DNA from: UBA4615 sp035628395
Lineage (GTDB): Bacteria > Pseudomonadota > Gammaproteobacteria > Burkholderiales > Burkholderiaceae_E
Direction of reading: 5' to 3'
NCBI GenBank assembly: GCA_035628395.1
Contig: DASPJX010000066.1
Span: forward strand, 1 to 26,033
DNA: 26,033 nt
Within the stretch, counting starts at the first letter, position 1, and the number at the start of each line of letters is the position of its first letter. Below the pieces are notes generated by a model that was not told the origin of the DNA, made no database searches, and saw only the letters and a program-made list of their open reading frames with translations. Shown piece by piece: positions 14,773-23,332 of this stretch. Position numbers and translations under genes: made by a program.

Positions 14773-17322
14773 TCAGCGGGCGATCTCCGAGCGGAGCAGG
14801 TCGCGGAACGCGCCGGCGTCGATCGCGCTGCCGAACAGCCAGCCCTGGCCGTCCTCGCAGCCGAGCCGGCGCAGCGCGGCGAGCTGCGCCGGGTTCTCGA
14901 TGCCCTCGGCGGTCACGTGCAGCCCGAGCGTGCGGCTCATCGCGACGATCGTCTCGACGATCGCGAGCGCGCTCGCGTCGTCGGGCAGGTCGTGCACGAA
15001 GCTGCGGTCGATCTTCAGCCGGTCGAGCGGCAGGTGCTTGAGCGCCGACAGCGACGAGTAGCCGGTGCCGAAGTCGTCGATCGCGATATGCACGCCCAGC
15101 CCCTTGATCGTGTCGAGCTGGCGCAGCGAGGCCGCGCCGGCGCGCAGCGCGGTCTCGGTGACCTCGACCTCGATCTGGTCGGGCGGCACGCCGGTGCGGT
15201 CGAGCGTCTCCTCGAGCGCGCCGGCGAAGTCGCCGCGCTCGAGCTGGCGCGGCGACACGTTGACGCACAGCCGCGGCGGGCGCAGCCCCTGGTCGCGCCA
15301 GGAAGCGAGCTGCTCGCACGCGCAGCCCATCACGAACAGGCCGATCGACTCGATCAGCCCGCTGTCCTCGGCGATCGGCACGAAGTGCTGCGGGGCGATC
15401 GGCGCGCCGTCGCGCCGCTGCCAGCGCAGCAGCGCCTCGGCCGCGACCATCCGGCCGTCGACGAGCGCGACCACCGGCTGGTAGTGCAGCGACAGCTCGC
15501 CGCGCTCGAGCGAGCGGCGCAGCCCCTGCTCGACGTCGAGCCGGCGGCGCGCCCGGCTGGCCAGCGCGCGCGTGTAGAACGACACGTGGTTGCGCCCGCG
15601 GCCCTTGGCCGCGTACATCGCCGAGTCGGCGGCCATCATCAGCGCCGAGCGGTCGGCGCCGTCCTGCGGATAGACCGCGACGCCGATGCTCGCCGACACC
15701 GCCACGCGCCGGTCGGCGCCGAGGTCCACCGGCTCGGCGAGCAGCCCGAGCAGCTTGCCGGCGAGCACGCCCGCGTCCTCGGGCTCCTGCAGGTCGGTCA
15801 TCACTACGAGGAACTCGTCGCCGCCCAGCCGCGCCGCGGTGTCGGCGTCGCGGATCGACGCGCGCAGCCGCCGCGCGACCTCCTGCAGCAGCGTGTCGCC
15901 GGCCGCGTGGCCGAGCGAGTCGTTGATCGTCTTGAAGCCGTCGAGGTCGATGAACATCAGCGCCACGCCGTGGCCGTGGCGTCGCGCGCGCTGCAGCTCG
16001 TGGTCGAGCCGCTCGTCGAGCAGCGCCCGGTTGGGCAGGCCGGTCAGCACGTCGTGGTGCGCGAGGTAGCTCAGCTGCTCCTGCGTCTCGCGCACGATCG
16101 TCAGGTCGGAGAACGTGATCACGTAGCGGACCTCGTCGTCCTCCTGCGAGGGCACGAGGCTCACGCTCTGCAGCGTCGTCAGCCGCTCGCCGTCGGCGCG
16201 GCGCAACGACACCTCGCCGCGCCAGTGGCCGTCGGGCGCCTCGGCGAGCGCCGCCCAGAAGGTGTGGGCGTGGGGCGGCTCGTGCAGCAGCTCGTCGACG
16301 TCGCGACCCGCCGCCTGCTCGGCGCTCCAGCCCGTCAGCTCGATGAAGGCCGGGTTCACCGACAGCACGCGGCGCGCGGAGTCGGTCATCACGATCGCGT
16401 CGGCGATCCGCTCGAACACGATGCCCGCGCGGCGCAGCCGCTCGTCGGCGCGGCGTCGCTCGGTCACGTCGCGCAGCGCGCCGACCACGCGCCGCGGGGC
16501 GGGGCGGTCGCCCCGGTCGCCGGCGCGGGTGCGCGCGACCGGCTTCGCGTGCAGCTCGACCCAGCGGCCGGGCTCGCCGCCGCAGTGCACCGGCCAGACG
16601 CCGTTGACCGTCTCGCCGCGCAGCAGCGCCGCGCGGATCGCCTCGCGCGACGGCTCGGCGATCCCGCCCAGCAGCCCGGCCAGCCCCTCGAGGTCGCGCG
16701 CGCCGGCCAGGCCTCGCGCGGACGCGCCCTGCGGCGACGAGCCGGCGCGCGCGGGCGGGCGCGGCGCCGCCGGCGCGTCCCCGCAGCGGGTCGGCAGCGC
16801 GCGGCCGGCCGCGATCACGCGGTCGGACGCCGCGTCCCACTCCCACACCGACAGGTCGGCCGCGTCCATCGCGAGCCGCAGCCGCTCCTCGCTGCGCTCG
16901 ACCGCCGCGTCGGCCGCGTGCCGCGCGAGCGCGACCTGCAGCGTCGCGTGCAGCTCGCGCGTCTCGTACGGCTTGATCAGGTAGCCGTAGGGGCGGCTCG
17001 ACTGGGCGCGGGCGAGCGTCTCGTCCTCGGCGTAGGCGGTCATGAACACCACCGGCGTGCGCGAGGTGTCGCGGATCCGGCAGGCCGCCTCGATGCCGTC
17101 GATCGAGCCCTCGATGTTGATGTCCATCAGCACCAGGTCGGGCCGCAGCGCGTCGACCGCCTGCAGCGCGTCCTCGCCGCGCGCGACGGTGCGCAGCACC
17201 CGGTAGCCCATCTCGGACAGGCGCATCGACAGGTCGAGCGCGACGATGCGCTCGTCCTCGACGATGACGATCGAGGCGACCTGCATCGCCGGCGACGATC
17301 GCGGAGCGAGCGTGGCGCTCAT
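14773..17322 (-). CDS. Response regulator with PAS, GGDEF and EAL domains
   Basis: An 849-aa protein. A receiver domain spans about 15-135 (Glu22, Asp23, phospho-acceptor Asp67 in VLMDINIEG, Thr95, Lys117). A PAS-like region at about 142-290 has a Pro/Ala/Gly-rich insert near 173-225. A second PAS spans about 295-410. GGDEF is at 500-504 (RLGGDEF) with an intact inhibitory RxxD (Arg491-Asp494) exactly five residues before it. The EAL domain spans about 595-840, with EALLRW (Glu629), NVSPRQL (Asn688), Glu723, DDFGTGYSS (Asp749-Asp750), Lys770 and Glu806 all kept. Both c-di-GMP synthesis and breakdown look possible. The ATG overlaps the kinase stop (ATGA). A second ATG 36 nt later (17286) is an alternative start. 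Confidence 0.92.
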   Translation of the reverse strand: MSATLAPRSSPAMQVASIVIVEDERIVALDLSMRLSEMGYRVLRTVARGEDALQAVDALRPDLVLMDINIEGSIDGIEAACRIRDTSRTPVVFMTAYAEDETLARAQSSRPYGYLIKPYETRELHATLQVALARHAADAAVERSEERLRLAMDAADLSVWEWDAASDRVIAAGRALPTRCGDAPAAPRPPARAGSSPQGASARGLAGARDLEGLAGLLGGIAEPSREAIRAALLRGETVNGVWPVHCGGEPGRWVELHAKPVARTRAGDRGDRPAPRRVVGALRDVTERRRADERLRRAGIVFERIADAIVMTDSARRVLSVNPAFIELTGWSAEQAAGRDVDELLHEPPHAHTFWAALAEAPDGHWRGEVSLRRADGERLTTLQSVSLVPSQEDDEVRYVITFSDLTIVRETQEQLSYLAHHDVLTGLPNRALLDERLDHELQRARRHGHGVALMFIDLDGFKTINDSLGHAAGDTLLQEVARRLRASIRDADTAARLGGDEFLVVMTDLQEPEDAGVLAGKLLGLLAEPVDLGADRRVAVSASIGVAVYPQDGADRSALMMAADSAMYAAKGRGRNHVSFYTRALASRARRRLDVEQGLRRSLERGELSLHYQPVVALVDGRMVAAEALLRWQRRDGAPIAPQHFVPIAEDSGLIESIGLFVMGCACEQLASWRDQGLRPPRLCVNVSPRQLERGDFAGALEETLDRTGVPPDQIEVEVTETALRAGAASLRQLDTIKGLGVHIAIDDFGTGYSSLSALKHLPLDRLKIDRSFVHDLPDDASALAIVETIVAMSRTLGLHVTAEGIENPAQLAALRRLGCEDGQGWLFGSAIDAGAFRDLLRSEIAR

Positions 17323-19451
17323 GCCGCCTCCTCCCGGGGCTCGGCCCGGCGGCGCGGCTCGACCGGCCTCGCCGGGAAGCGGACCTCGAAGCGGGTCCCC
17401 TCGCCGATCACGCGGACCATCTCGGCGCCGAGCTGGTCGACCAGCAGCGGCACGAGCTGGAAGCCGAGCGAGCCGGCGCGCCCGGCGTCCGGATCGTCGG
17501 GCAGCCCGACGCCGTCGTCGGTGACCGAGAGCACCGCGGTCTCGCCGGTCTCCCCCTCGAGCGCGATGCCGACCACGATCTCGCCGCGTCCGCCGCCGGG
17601 GAACGCGTGCTTGTACGCGTTGGTGATCAGCTCGTTGACGAGCAGCCCGCAGGGGATCGCGCGCGGCAGGTCGAGCGTGAGCGGCACGTCGGTCCCCTCC
17701 ACGCGCAGCACGACCCCGGGCGCCGCGCCGCGGTGGCTGTCGCCGAGCAGCCGCGCGAGCCGCTTCAGGTACTCGCCCACCTGCAGCCGGGTGACGTCGC
17801 TGTTCTCGTGCAGCAGCTGGTGGGTCAGCGCCATCGCGTGCACGCGGTTGCGGCACTCGGTCAGCGCGGACTGCGCCTCGGGCGGCGCGCCGCGGGCCTG
17901 CAGCGACAGCAGGCTGGTGATCACCTGGAGATTGTTCTTCACGCGATGGTGGACCTCGTCGAGCAGCACCGTCTTCTCCCGCAGCGCCGAGGCGAGCAGG
18001 TCCTGCGCCGCCTGGCGCGCGCTCAGGTCGACGATCGAGGCGAGCACGGTCGCCTCGCCGCCGTGCTCGATCGGGCTCAGGCCGACCTCGACCGGGAACT
18101 CGGTCCCGTCGCGGCGGCGCCCGAGGAGGTCGCGGCCCTGCACGCTCGCGATCGTCATCCGTCCGGGCGTCTGGCGGAAGCGGTCGCGATGCTCGCCGTG
18201 CGCCTCGCGCATGCCTTCCGGGACCAGCTCCTCGATCGAGCGGTTCAGCAGCTCGCCGCTCCCGTAGCCGAAGAGCCGCTCGGCCTGCGGATTGGCGAGC
18301 AGGATGCGGCCGTCGGGATCGGCCATCACGAGCCCGGTGGGCGAGGCCTCGACGACCTCGCGGAAGCGCCGCTCGCTCGCGCGCATCGCCTGCTCGGCCT
18401 CGCGCCGGCCCTCGACCTCGGCGGCGAGGCGCTGCGCCTCGCGCGTCGCCCGGTGCCGCTCGCGCGCCTCGCTGCGCACGTAGAGGAGCAGCGCGAGGTT
18501 CATCAGGGCGCCGACGCCGGCGACCAGCCACGGCTGGTTGCTGCGCGCGACGCGGTCGAACTCGTCGGACGCCGAGATCCGCAGCAGCCAGCGCCGCCCC
18601 GGCAGGTCCACGGTGCGCGTCGTGCGGTGGACCGCGTCGCCCTCGGCCGCGCTCGCGAACAGCCGCGCGGCGGGCTCGGGCTCGGAGCCGTCGAAGACCT
18701 CGAACGACACGCCCGGCGTGTCGCGCGGCACGAGCCCGCGCAGCAGGTCGCCGCTGCGGAACGGGCTGAACACCCAACCGATCAGGCTCGACGCGCGCTG
18801 CGCGGGCGAGGGCGGCCGGCCGCCGCGGTAGACCGCCACGTACATCAGGAAGCCCGGCTGCACGTCCGCGTCGATCTCCTGGACCAGGCGCACCGGGCCG
18901 CTGACGGCCGGCTGCCCGGTGTCGCGGGCGAGGTCCATCGCCGCGCGGCGCACCGCGTCCGAGTACATGTCGAAGCCGAGCGCGCGACGGTTGCGCGAGT
19001 CGAGCGGCTCGATCATCTCGACCGGGCCGGACGCGCCCTGCGGCGGCGGCCGGATCTCGAAGCCCTCGACGCCCTCGGCGCGGACCCGGTCGCGGAAGCC
19101 GCTCGTGTCGCCGGGCGGCAGGGCGCGCGCGAAGCCGAGGCCCTGCACCCCCGGCATCGCGTCGTGCAGCCGCAGCGAGTCGACGAAGCGCTTCCACTCG
19201 CCCCGGTCGACGCGCTCGGACGTCTCGAACAGCGCCCCGGCCGCGCGCAGCGCGAACTCGTAGCCCTGCATCCGCGCCGAGACCGTCTCGACCATGTCGT
19301 CGACGGCCACGCGAAAGCGCAGCTCCGCCTGCCGCCGGTCCTGCTCGAGCGCGAGCCGCCAGCTGAGCAGCGCGAGCGCGATCGCGACCACCATCACGAC
19401 CCAGGCCCCGCGGTCGTGCCGGTCGCCCTCCTGAGGTGTCCGACGGCCCAT
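17319..19451 (-). CDS. CHASE-PAS sensor histidine kinase (HisKA_2 type)
   Basis: A 710-aa inner-membrane sensor. Helix 1 is at about 16-35, a periplasmic CHASE-type domain at about 60-295 (GVQGLGFARALPP, GFDMYSDAVRRAAM, and a later GWVFSPFR), and helix 2 at about 305-325. A short coiled linker leads to a PAS at about 360-480, then a HisKA_2 dimerisation domain with HHRVKNNLQVITSLLSLQ (His502) and an ATPase with ELITNAYKHAFPGG and DDGVGLP. HRVKNNLQ-type kinases often signal to free-standing receivers. Here the overlapping downstream gene supplies one fused to GGDEF-EAL. I chose ATG 19451. A TTG 24 nt upstream is open too, and neither has a ribosome site. The CHASE ligand is unknown. Confidence 0.9.
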   Translation of the reverse strand: MGRRTPQEGDRHDRGAWVVMVVAIALALLSWRLALEQDRRQAELRFRVAVDDMVETVSARMQGYEFALRAAGALFETSERVDRGEWKRFVDSLRLHDAMPGVQGLGFARALPPGDTSGFRDRVRAEGVEGFEIRPPPQGASGPVEMIEPLDSRNRRALGFDMYSDAVRRAAMDLARDTGQPAVSGPVRLVQEIDADVQPGFLMYVAVYRGGRPPSPAQRASSLIGWVFSPFRSGDLLRGLVPRDTPGVSFEVFDGSEPEPAARLFASAAEGDAVHRTTRTVDLPGRRWLLRISASDEFDRVARSNQPWLVAGVGALMNLALLLYVRSEARERHRATREAQRLAAEVEGRREAEQAMRASERRFREVVEASPTGLVMADPDGRILLANPQAERLFGYGSGELLNRSIEELVPEGMREAHGEHRDRFRQTPGRMTIASVQGRDLLGRRRDGTEFPVEVGLSPIEHGGEATVLASIVDLSARQAAQDLLASALREKTVLLDEVHHRVKNNLQVITSLLSLQARGAPPEAQSALTECRNRVHAMALTHQLLHENSDVTRLQVGEYLKRLARLLGDSHRGAAPGVVLRVEGTDVPLTLDLPRAIPCGLLVNELITNAYKHAFPGGGRGEIVVGIALEGETGETAVLSVTDDGVGLPDDPDAGRAGSLGFQLVPLLVDQLGAEMVRVIGEGTRFEVRFPARPVEPRRRAEPREEAA

Positions 19452-19503
19452 CACTGGAGGGGGACCCGCATGCAAGGGACGGTCCCGACGGGGGACGCGG
19501 CGC

Positions 19504-19734
19504 TCAGCGCTTGCGATCGCGCGGCGGCGACGGATCGTTGCCGTAGCTGTCGCTGTCGGAGATCCGGCCGTCGCGCCGGTGGCTGACCATCTCGACCGAC
19601 GCGGCCTTCGCCATCGCGCGGCCGGCGAGCTCGGCCTCGCGCTTGGTCGGATGCAGGCTGCTCGCCCGCCGCGCGCCCTCGCGCATCACCGCCCAGCCGG
19701 TCTCGCGCGGCACCACGTGGATGTCCCGTTTCAT
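19504..19734 (-). CDS. DUF2188 small protein
   Basis: A 76-aa basic protein beginning MKRDIHVVPRETGWAVMREG. It continues through HPTKREAELAGRAMAKAASV to HRRDGRISDSDSYGNDP. The GWAV...T..EA...A...A.....E...H..DGRI...SYG pattern is that of DUF2188, a short domain of unknown biochemical role. A very good AAGGAG lies 8 nt before the ATG, so it is probably well translated. The gene lies 52 bp upstream of the CHASE kinase on the same strand and may share its transcript. No signal peptide or membrane segment is seen. Confidence 0.85.
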   Translation of the reverse strand: MKRDIHVVPRETGWAVMREGARRASSLHPTKREAELAGRAMAKAASVEMVSHRRDGRISDSDSYGNDPSPPRDRKR

Positions 19735-19835
19735 GATCTGGCTCCTTCCCGGGTCGACGGACCCTGTCCACCGCGCTTGCAGCCAAGATTCGTGCCCAAC
19801 GGTCAGGGTGGAGCGCCGCGTGCGGCCCGCGGCGG

Positions 19836-20043
19836 GCGGCGCCGCGGGTCGCCCTCGTCGCCGTTCGCCTCCGCCGCCGTCCGCGTCGGCCGCCGTTCGC
19901 GTCGGCCGCGGTTCGCGCCAGCCGCGGTTCCCCTCAGCGGCCGCTGACCTCAGCCGCCGTTCGCCTCGACTGCGGCTCGCGGCGACCGCGGGCCGCGTGA
20001 GCCGTGGATCGCGTCGGCCGCGGATCCCGTCAGCCGCAGGTGC
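19836..20043. repeat. 16-bp tandem repeat array, 13 units
   Basis: Thirteen units follow each other at exactly 16 bp with no insertions, the first being degenerate. The plus-strand consensus is close to CGTCGGCCGCGGTTCG; units at 19884 and 19900 are nearly identical. The last unit (20028-20043) contains the nrdJ stop codon, and the array fills most of the 295-bp gap between nrdJ and the DUF2188 gene. Several units contain the palindrome CCGCGG, so the nrdJ 3' UTR could fold into many alternative stems. The rest of the gap (19735-19835) holds the DUF2188 ribosome site and nothing else I recognise. Confidence 0.85.
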
Positions 20044-22948
20044 CGACCCAGCCGCAGGTCCCGCAGCGGTCGCAGCCGTCGACCTTCGCGAGCGTCGGCG
20101 CGCCGCACTCCGGGCACGGGCGGCCGGTCACCGCGGGCGCCGGACCCGCGGCCTCGGCGAGGGCCGGGCCCGTCGCCGGCGCGAAGGCCCGCATCGGGTC
20201 GAGCGGCCGGCCGCGCTCGTCGAGGATCCCGAGCATCCGGTAGCGGTGCAGCAGCAGCCGCGCGAGGTAGGCGATCGTCGAGGGCCACAGCCGGCTGCGG
20301 TCCTCGCCGGGCGACGGGGCCCGGAAGTCGCCGCGGGGCTCGGCGAAGTCGACGAGCTTGGCGAGCTTGCGGCCGATCCACGCGGGATCGACGATCCGCA
20401 TGTCGATCGACAGCAGCTTGGTCAGCCCGTCGAAGGTCCGCGGGTACGCGCCGGCGAGCCACACCGAGTAGGGCCGCCGGCTGCCGTCGGGCAGCGTCAG
20501 CTCCTTGACGATCATGTGGATGTCGTCGCCGGTCGCCGGATTGGACACGTCGACCGACCAGGACATCGTGCCGTCGGTGCCGGTCTTGGGCTCCTTGCGC
20601 GAGATCAGCGCATCGAGCATCGGCGTCGAGCCGGGCGGCTCGGCGAAGAGCCCGAGCGCCTCGCAGCGGTGCCGCACGATCCGCGCGAGCCCCGCGACCA
20701 GCGAGGGCACGCGCTGCGGCCGCCCCGGCTCGAGCTCGAGCTCGAAGCCGTCCTGGCCGGCGGTGGAGGCGAGCGAGTCGAGCTTCTTCGCGACCCAGGC
20801 CGGATCGTCGCAGCGCAGGTCCATCGACAGCGTCTTGGCGATCGCGGCGAGCCCGCGCGGCTGCTCGTTGCCGGTCACCCAGACCTCGAACGGCCGGCCG
20901 CGGCCCGCCTGCTCGACGTGGCCGACGACCACCGCGAAGTCGCCCGCCGGATGCTCGACGAGCAGCGTCCACGACGGGTTGCCCGCGGGCAGGCGCGGCC
21001 GGTCGGGCCAGCGCAGCGACGCGAGCGCCGGCGCCGGGATCGCCTTCAGCGCGATCCGGCGGTCGGCGTCGGACTGCTGCAGGTCGTGCGGCGCCAGCCG
21101 CGCGGCGTCGGCGGGCGGCACCGCGCCGGCGCCCGCCGGCGGGTCGAGCGACAGCACCGCGCCGGTCACGTCGTTGGGGCGGTAGATGGTGATGCCCTTC
21201 AGGCCGAGCCGCCAGGCGTCGAGGTACAGCGACGCGGTGGCCTCGAGCGGCGTGTCGACCGGCACGTTCACCGTCTTGGAGATCGCCGCGTCGACGAAGG
21301 GCGCGACCGCCGCCACCATCCTCAGGTGGTCCTGCGCCGACATCTCCAGCGCCGACACGAAGGCGGGCGGCAGCTCGAGCGTGCCCGCGTCGAACGCGGC
21401 GTCGAACGCCGCCTCGTCGGGCTGCATCGAGCGCCACAGCCGGAACGCGTGGTCGAACACGCGGAACGGCTTGCGGCTGCCGTCGGGCATGCGCTTCATC
21501 CGCGTGTACGCCCACGAGAAGGGCGGCTCGATGCCGTTGGAGGCGTTGTCGGCGAACGCGATCGAGATCGTGCCGGTCGGCGCGATCGACAGCAGGTGCG
21601 AGTTGCGCACGCCGTGCCGCGCGATCTCGGCCTTCAGGTCGTCGGGCAGCGTCGACGCGAAGCGCGGCGCCTCGAGGTAGCGGGCCGCGTCGAACAGCGG
21701 GAACGGCCCGAGCGCCTTCGCGAGCTCGACCGACGCGCGGTACGCCTCGTGGCACATGAACTCGGCGATGCGGGCGGCCGTCGCGCGGCCCTCGTCCGAG
21801 TCGTAGCGCTGCCCGAGCATCACCAGCGCGTCGCCGAGCCCGAGGAAGCCGAGGCCGATGCGACGCTTGTCGCGCGACTCCGCGTCCTGCTGCGGCAGCG
21901 GCCACAGCGTGACGTCGAGCACGCGGTCGAGCAGCTCGACGCCGGTGCGCACGAGCGCGCCCAGGCGCTCCCAGTCGACGTCGGCGTCGGGGCGGAACGG
22001 CCGGCGCACGACGCGCGTCAGGTCGACCGAGCCGAGGTCGCAGCAGCCGTACGGCGGCAGCAGCTGCTCGCCGCACGGGTTCGTCGCCGCCAGCGTCTCG
22101 CAATACGACAGGTTGTTGCGCGCGTTGATCGTGTCGATGAACAGCACGCCGGGCTCGGCGAACGCGTGCGCCGACCGCATGATCGCGTCCCACAGCTCGC
22201 GCGCGCGCAGCCGGCGGTAGACCCACAGGCCGTCGGCGCGGCGCGCGGCGCCGGGCACCTCCTCGGAGGGCTCGGCCTCGTGGACGAGCTCGAACCCGTC
22301 GTCGGCCTCGACCGCGCGCATCAGCGCGTCGGTGACCGCGACGCTCACGTTGAACTGCGTGAGCTCGCCGGGCGTGCGCTTGGCCTCGACGAACTCGAGC
22401 ACGTCGGGATGGTCGCAGCGCAGCACTCCCATCTGCGCGCCGCGCCGCGCGCCCGCGCTCTCGACGGTCTTGCACATCGCGTCGAACACGCGCATGTAGC
22501 TGACCGGACCCGAGGCGCGCGAGTTCGTGCCGCGGACCCGCGCGCCCGACGGCCGGATCGGGGAGAAGTCGTAACCGACGCCGCCGCCGCGCCGCATCGT
22601 CTCGGCGGCCTGCTCGAGCGCGCGCATGATGCCGGGCCGCCCCTCGTGCTCGCCGGCCATGAAGTCGCCGACCGGCTGCACGAAGCAGTTGATCAGCGTG
22701 GCGCGCAGCCCGGTGCCGGCGGCCGAGGCGATCCGCCCGCCCGGCACGAAGCCCTCGCGCAGCGCCCGCGCGAAGCGCGCCGCCTGCCCGTCGTCGCGCG
22801 CGAGGCCGCGCGCGACGCGCTCGAGCACCTCGCCCGCGTCGCGCTCGCCGTCCTTGGCGTACTTCTCGAGCAGCACCTCGAGCGAGACGTCCTGGGGGGC
22901 GAGCCCGGGCAGCGGACGCTCGACGGCGGGGGCGGGATCGCGCTTCAT
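20030..22948 (-). CDS. nrdJ: Adenosylcobalamin-dependent (class II) ribonucleotide reductase
   Basis: A 972-aa enzyme reducing ribonucleotides to deoxyribonucleotides with a B12-derived radical, independent of oxygen (family knowledge). Active-site residues: Cys88 (LINCFVQPV), Asn290/Cys292/Glu294 in TNPCGEQLLPPYGCC, and Cys302 or 303 as the second redox cysteine. RRGGGVGYDFSPIRPSGA and APTGTISIAFADNASNG are class II marks. The catalytic barrel ends near 590. Residues about 655-770 and 796-912 form two copies of one domain. A cysteine tail (945, 948, 959, 962, 965, 971) resembles a zinc ribbon plus a redox pair. ATG 22948 has GAGGAG 9 nt upstream; a GTG at 23005 does not. No activating partner or class I subunit lies nearby. 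Confidence 0.95.
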   Translation of the reverse strand: MKRDPAPAVERPLPGLAPQDVSLEVLLEKYAKDGERDAGEVLERVARGLARDDGQAARFARALREGFVPGGRIASAAGTGLRATLINCFVQPVGDFMAGEHEGRPGIMRALEQAAETMRRGGGVGYDFSPIRPSGARVRGTNSRASGPVSYMRVFDAMCKTVESAGARRGAQMGVLRCDHPDVLEFVEAKRTPGELTQFNVSVAVTDALMRAVEADDGFELVHEAEPSEEVPGAARRADGLWVYRRLRARELWDAIMRSAHAFAEPGVLFIDTINARNNLSYCETLAATNPCGEQLLPPYGCCDLGSVDLTRVVRRPFRPDADVDWERLGALVRTGVELLDRVLDVTLWPLPQQDAESRDKRRIGLGFLGLGDALVMLGQRYDSDEGRATAARIAEFMCHEAYRASVELAKALGPFPLFDAARYLEAPRFASTLPDDLKAEIARHGVRNSHLLSIAPTGTISIAFADNASNGIEPPFSWAYTRMKRMPDGSRKPFRVFDHAFRLWRSMQPDEAAFDAAFDAGTLELPPAFVSALEMSAQDHLRMVAAVAPFVDAAISKTVNVPVDTPLEATASLYLDAWRLGLKGITIYRPNDVTGAVLSLDPPAGAGAVPPADAARLAPHDLQQSDADRRIALKAIPAPALASLRWPDRPRLPAGNPSWTLLVEHPAGDFAVVVGHVEQAGRGRPFEVWVTGNEQPRGLAAIAKTLSMDLRCDDPAWVAKKLDSLASTAGQDGFELELEPGRPQRVPSLVAGLARIVRHRCEALGLFAEPPGSTPMLDALISRKEPKTGTDGTMSWSVDVSNPATGDDIHMIVKELTLPDGSRRPYSVWLAGAYPRTFDGLTKLLSIDMRIVDPAWIGRKLAKLVDFAEPRGDFRAPSPGEDRSRLWPSTIAYLARLLLHRYRMLGILDERGRPLDPMRAFAPATGPALAEAAGPAPAVTGRPCPECGAPTLAKVDGCDRCGTCGWVGTCG

Positions 22949-23157
22949 GGACTCGGGCTCCTCGGGGACGACCGGCCGCGGCGCGCGGCCCGGTCGAAAG
23001 GCCACAGCCTACGCCGCTCGTGGCTCACCCGGTGCGCCACCGACCCGCCGGCCGGGCGGCCCGGCACGAGCCGTCGGCGTCCGGCCGGGTCCGGAAGATG
23101 CATGTGCGGGCGGGCCGGTCGGGCCTCCGCCCGCCGGCACCGGCCCCGGAGCCCCGC

Positions 23158-23280
23158 ATGGATCGACCCGTCCTCCCGCATCGACCCCGGCTCGCCGCCC
23201 GCCGGTGGCTGGGCGCGGCCATCGACGTGGCCGGCGCGCTGCTGATCGGCCATCAGGTCGTCGCCTGGATCGCGGGCTAG
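23158..23280 (+). CDS. Possible 40-aa single-span membrane protein
   Basis: MDRPVLPHRPRLAARRWLG is followed by a hydrophobic stretch (about 20-39, AAIDVAGALLIGHQVVAWIAG). This is a basic N-terminus plus one membrane helix. GGAG lies 6 nt before the ATG. It is the only candidate gene between nrdJ and dsbB and lies 52 bp upstream of dsbB on the same strand. The reading frame is open upstream to 23020, but that part has no ribosome site and looks random. I recognise no family, and it may not be a gene. The rest of 22949-23157 is GC-rich sequence with short inverted repeats and the nrdJ ribosome site. Confidence 0.35.
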   Translation: MDRPVLPHRPRLAARRWLGAAIDVAGALLIGHQVVAWIAG

Positions 23281-23332
23281 GCCGCGCCTCGTCCGATCGG
23301 GCGCGCCCGGCGCCCGGGCTATGATCGCGACC

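Noticed and set aside
13147..18267. Very long stop-free plus-strand frame antisense to the M16, GGDEF-EAL and kinase genes
   Set aside because: It lacks any family motif and is rich in Arg, Ala, His and Asp in the way expected of the complement of high-GC codons. The minus-strand genes explain the region fully. The same applies to long antisense frames at 2394-5915 and 19643-23245.
14773..19197. Kinase and GGDEF-EAL protein as one 1474-residue fusion
   Set aside because: The frame is open, but its first 625 or so codons are a shadow of the kinase gene, which has clear CHASE, PAS and kinase motifs in another frame. The regulator starts at the ATG at 17322.
22949..23157. Cobalamin riboswitch or NrdR boxes upstream of nrdJ
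   Set aside because: I found no B12-box-like sequence on the minus strand and no AT-rich NrdR palindrome in this GC-rich leader. A covariance search could still find a divergent form.
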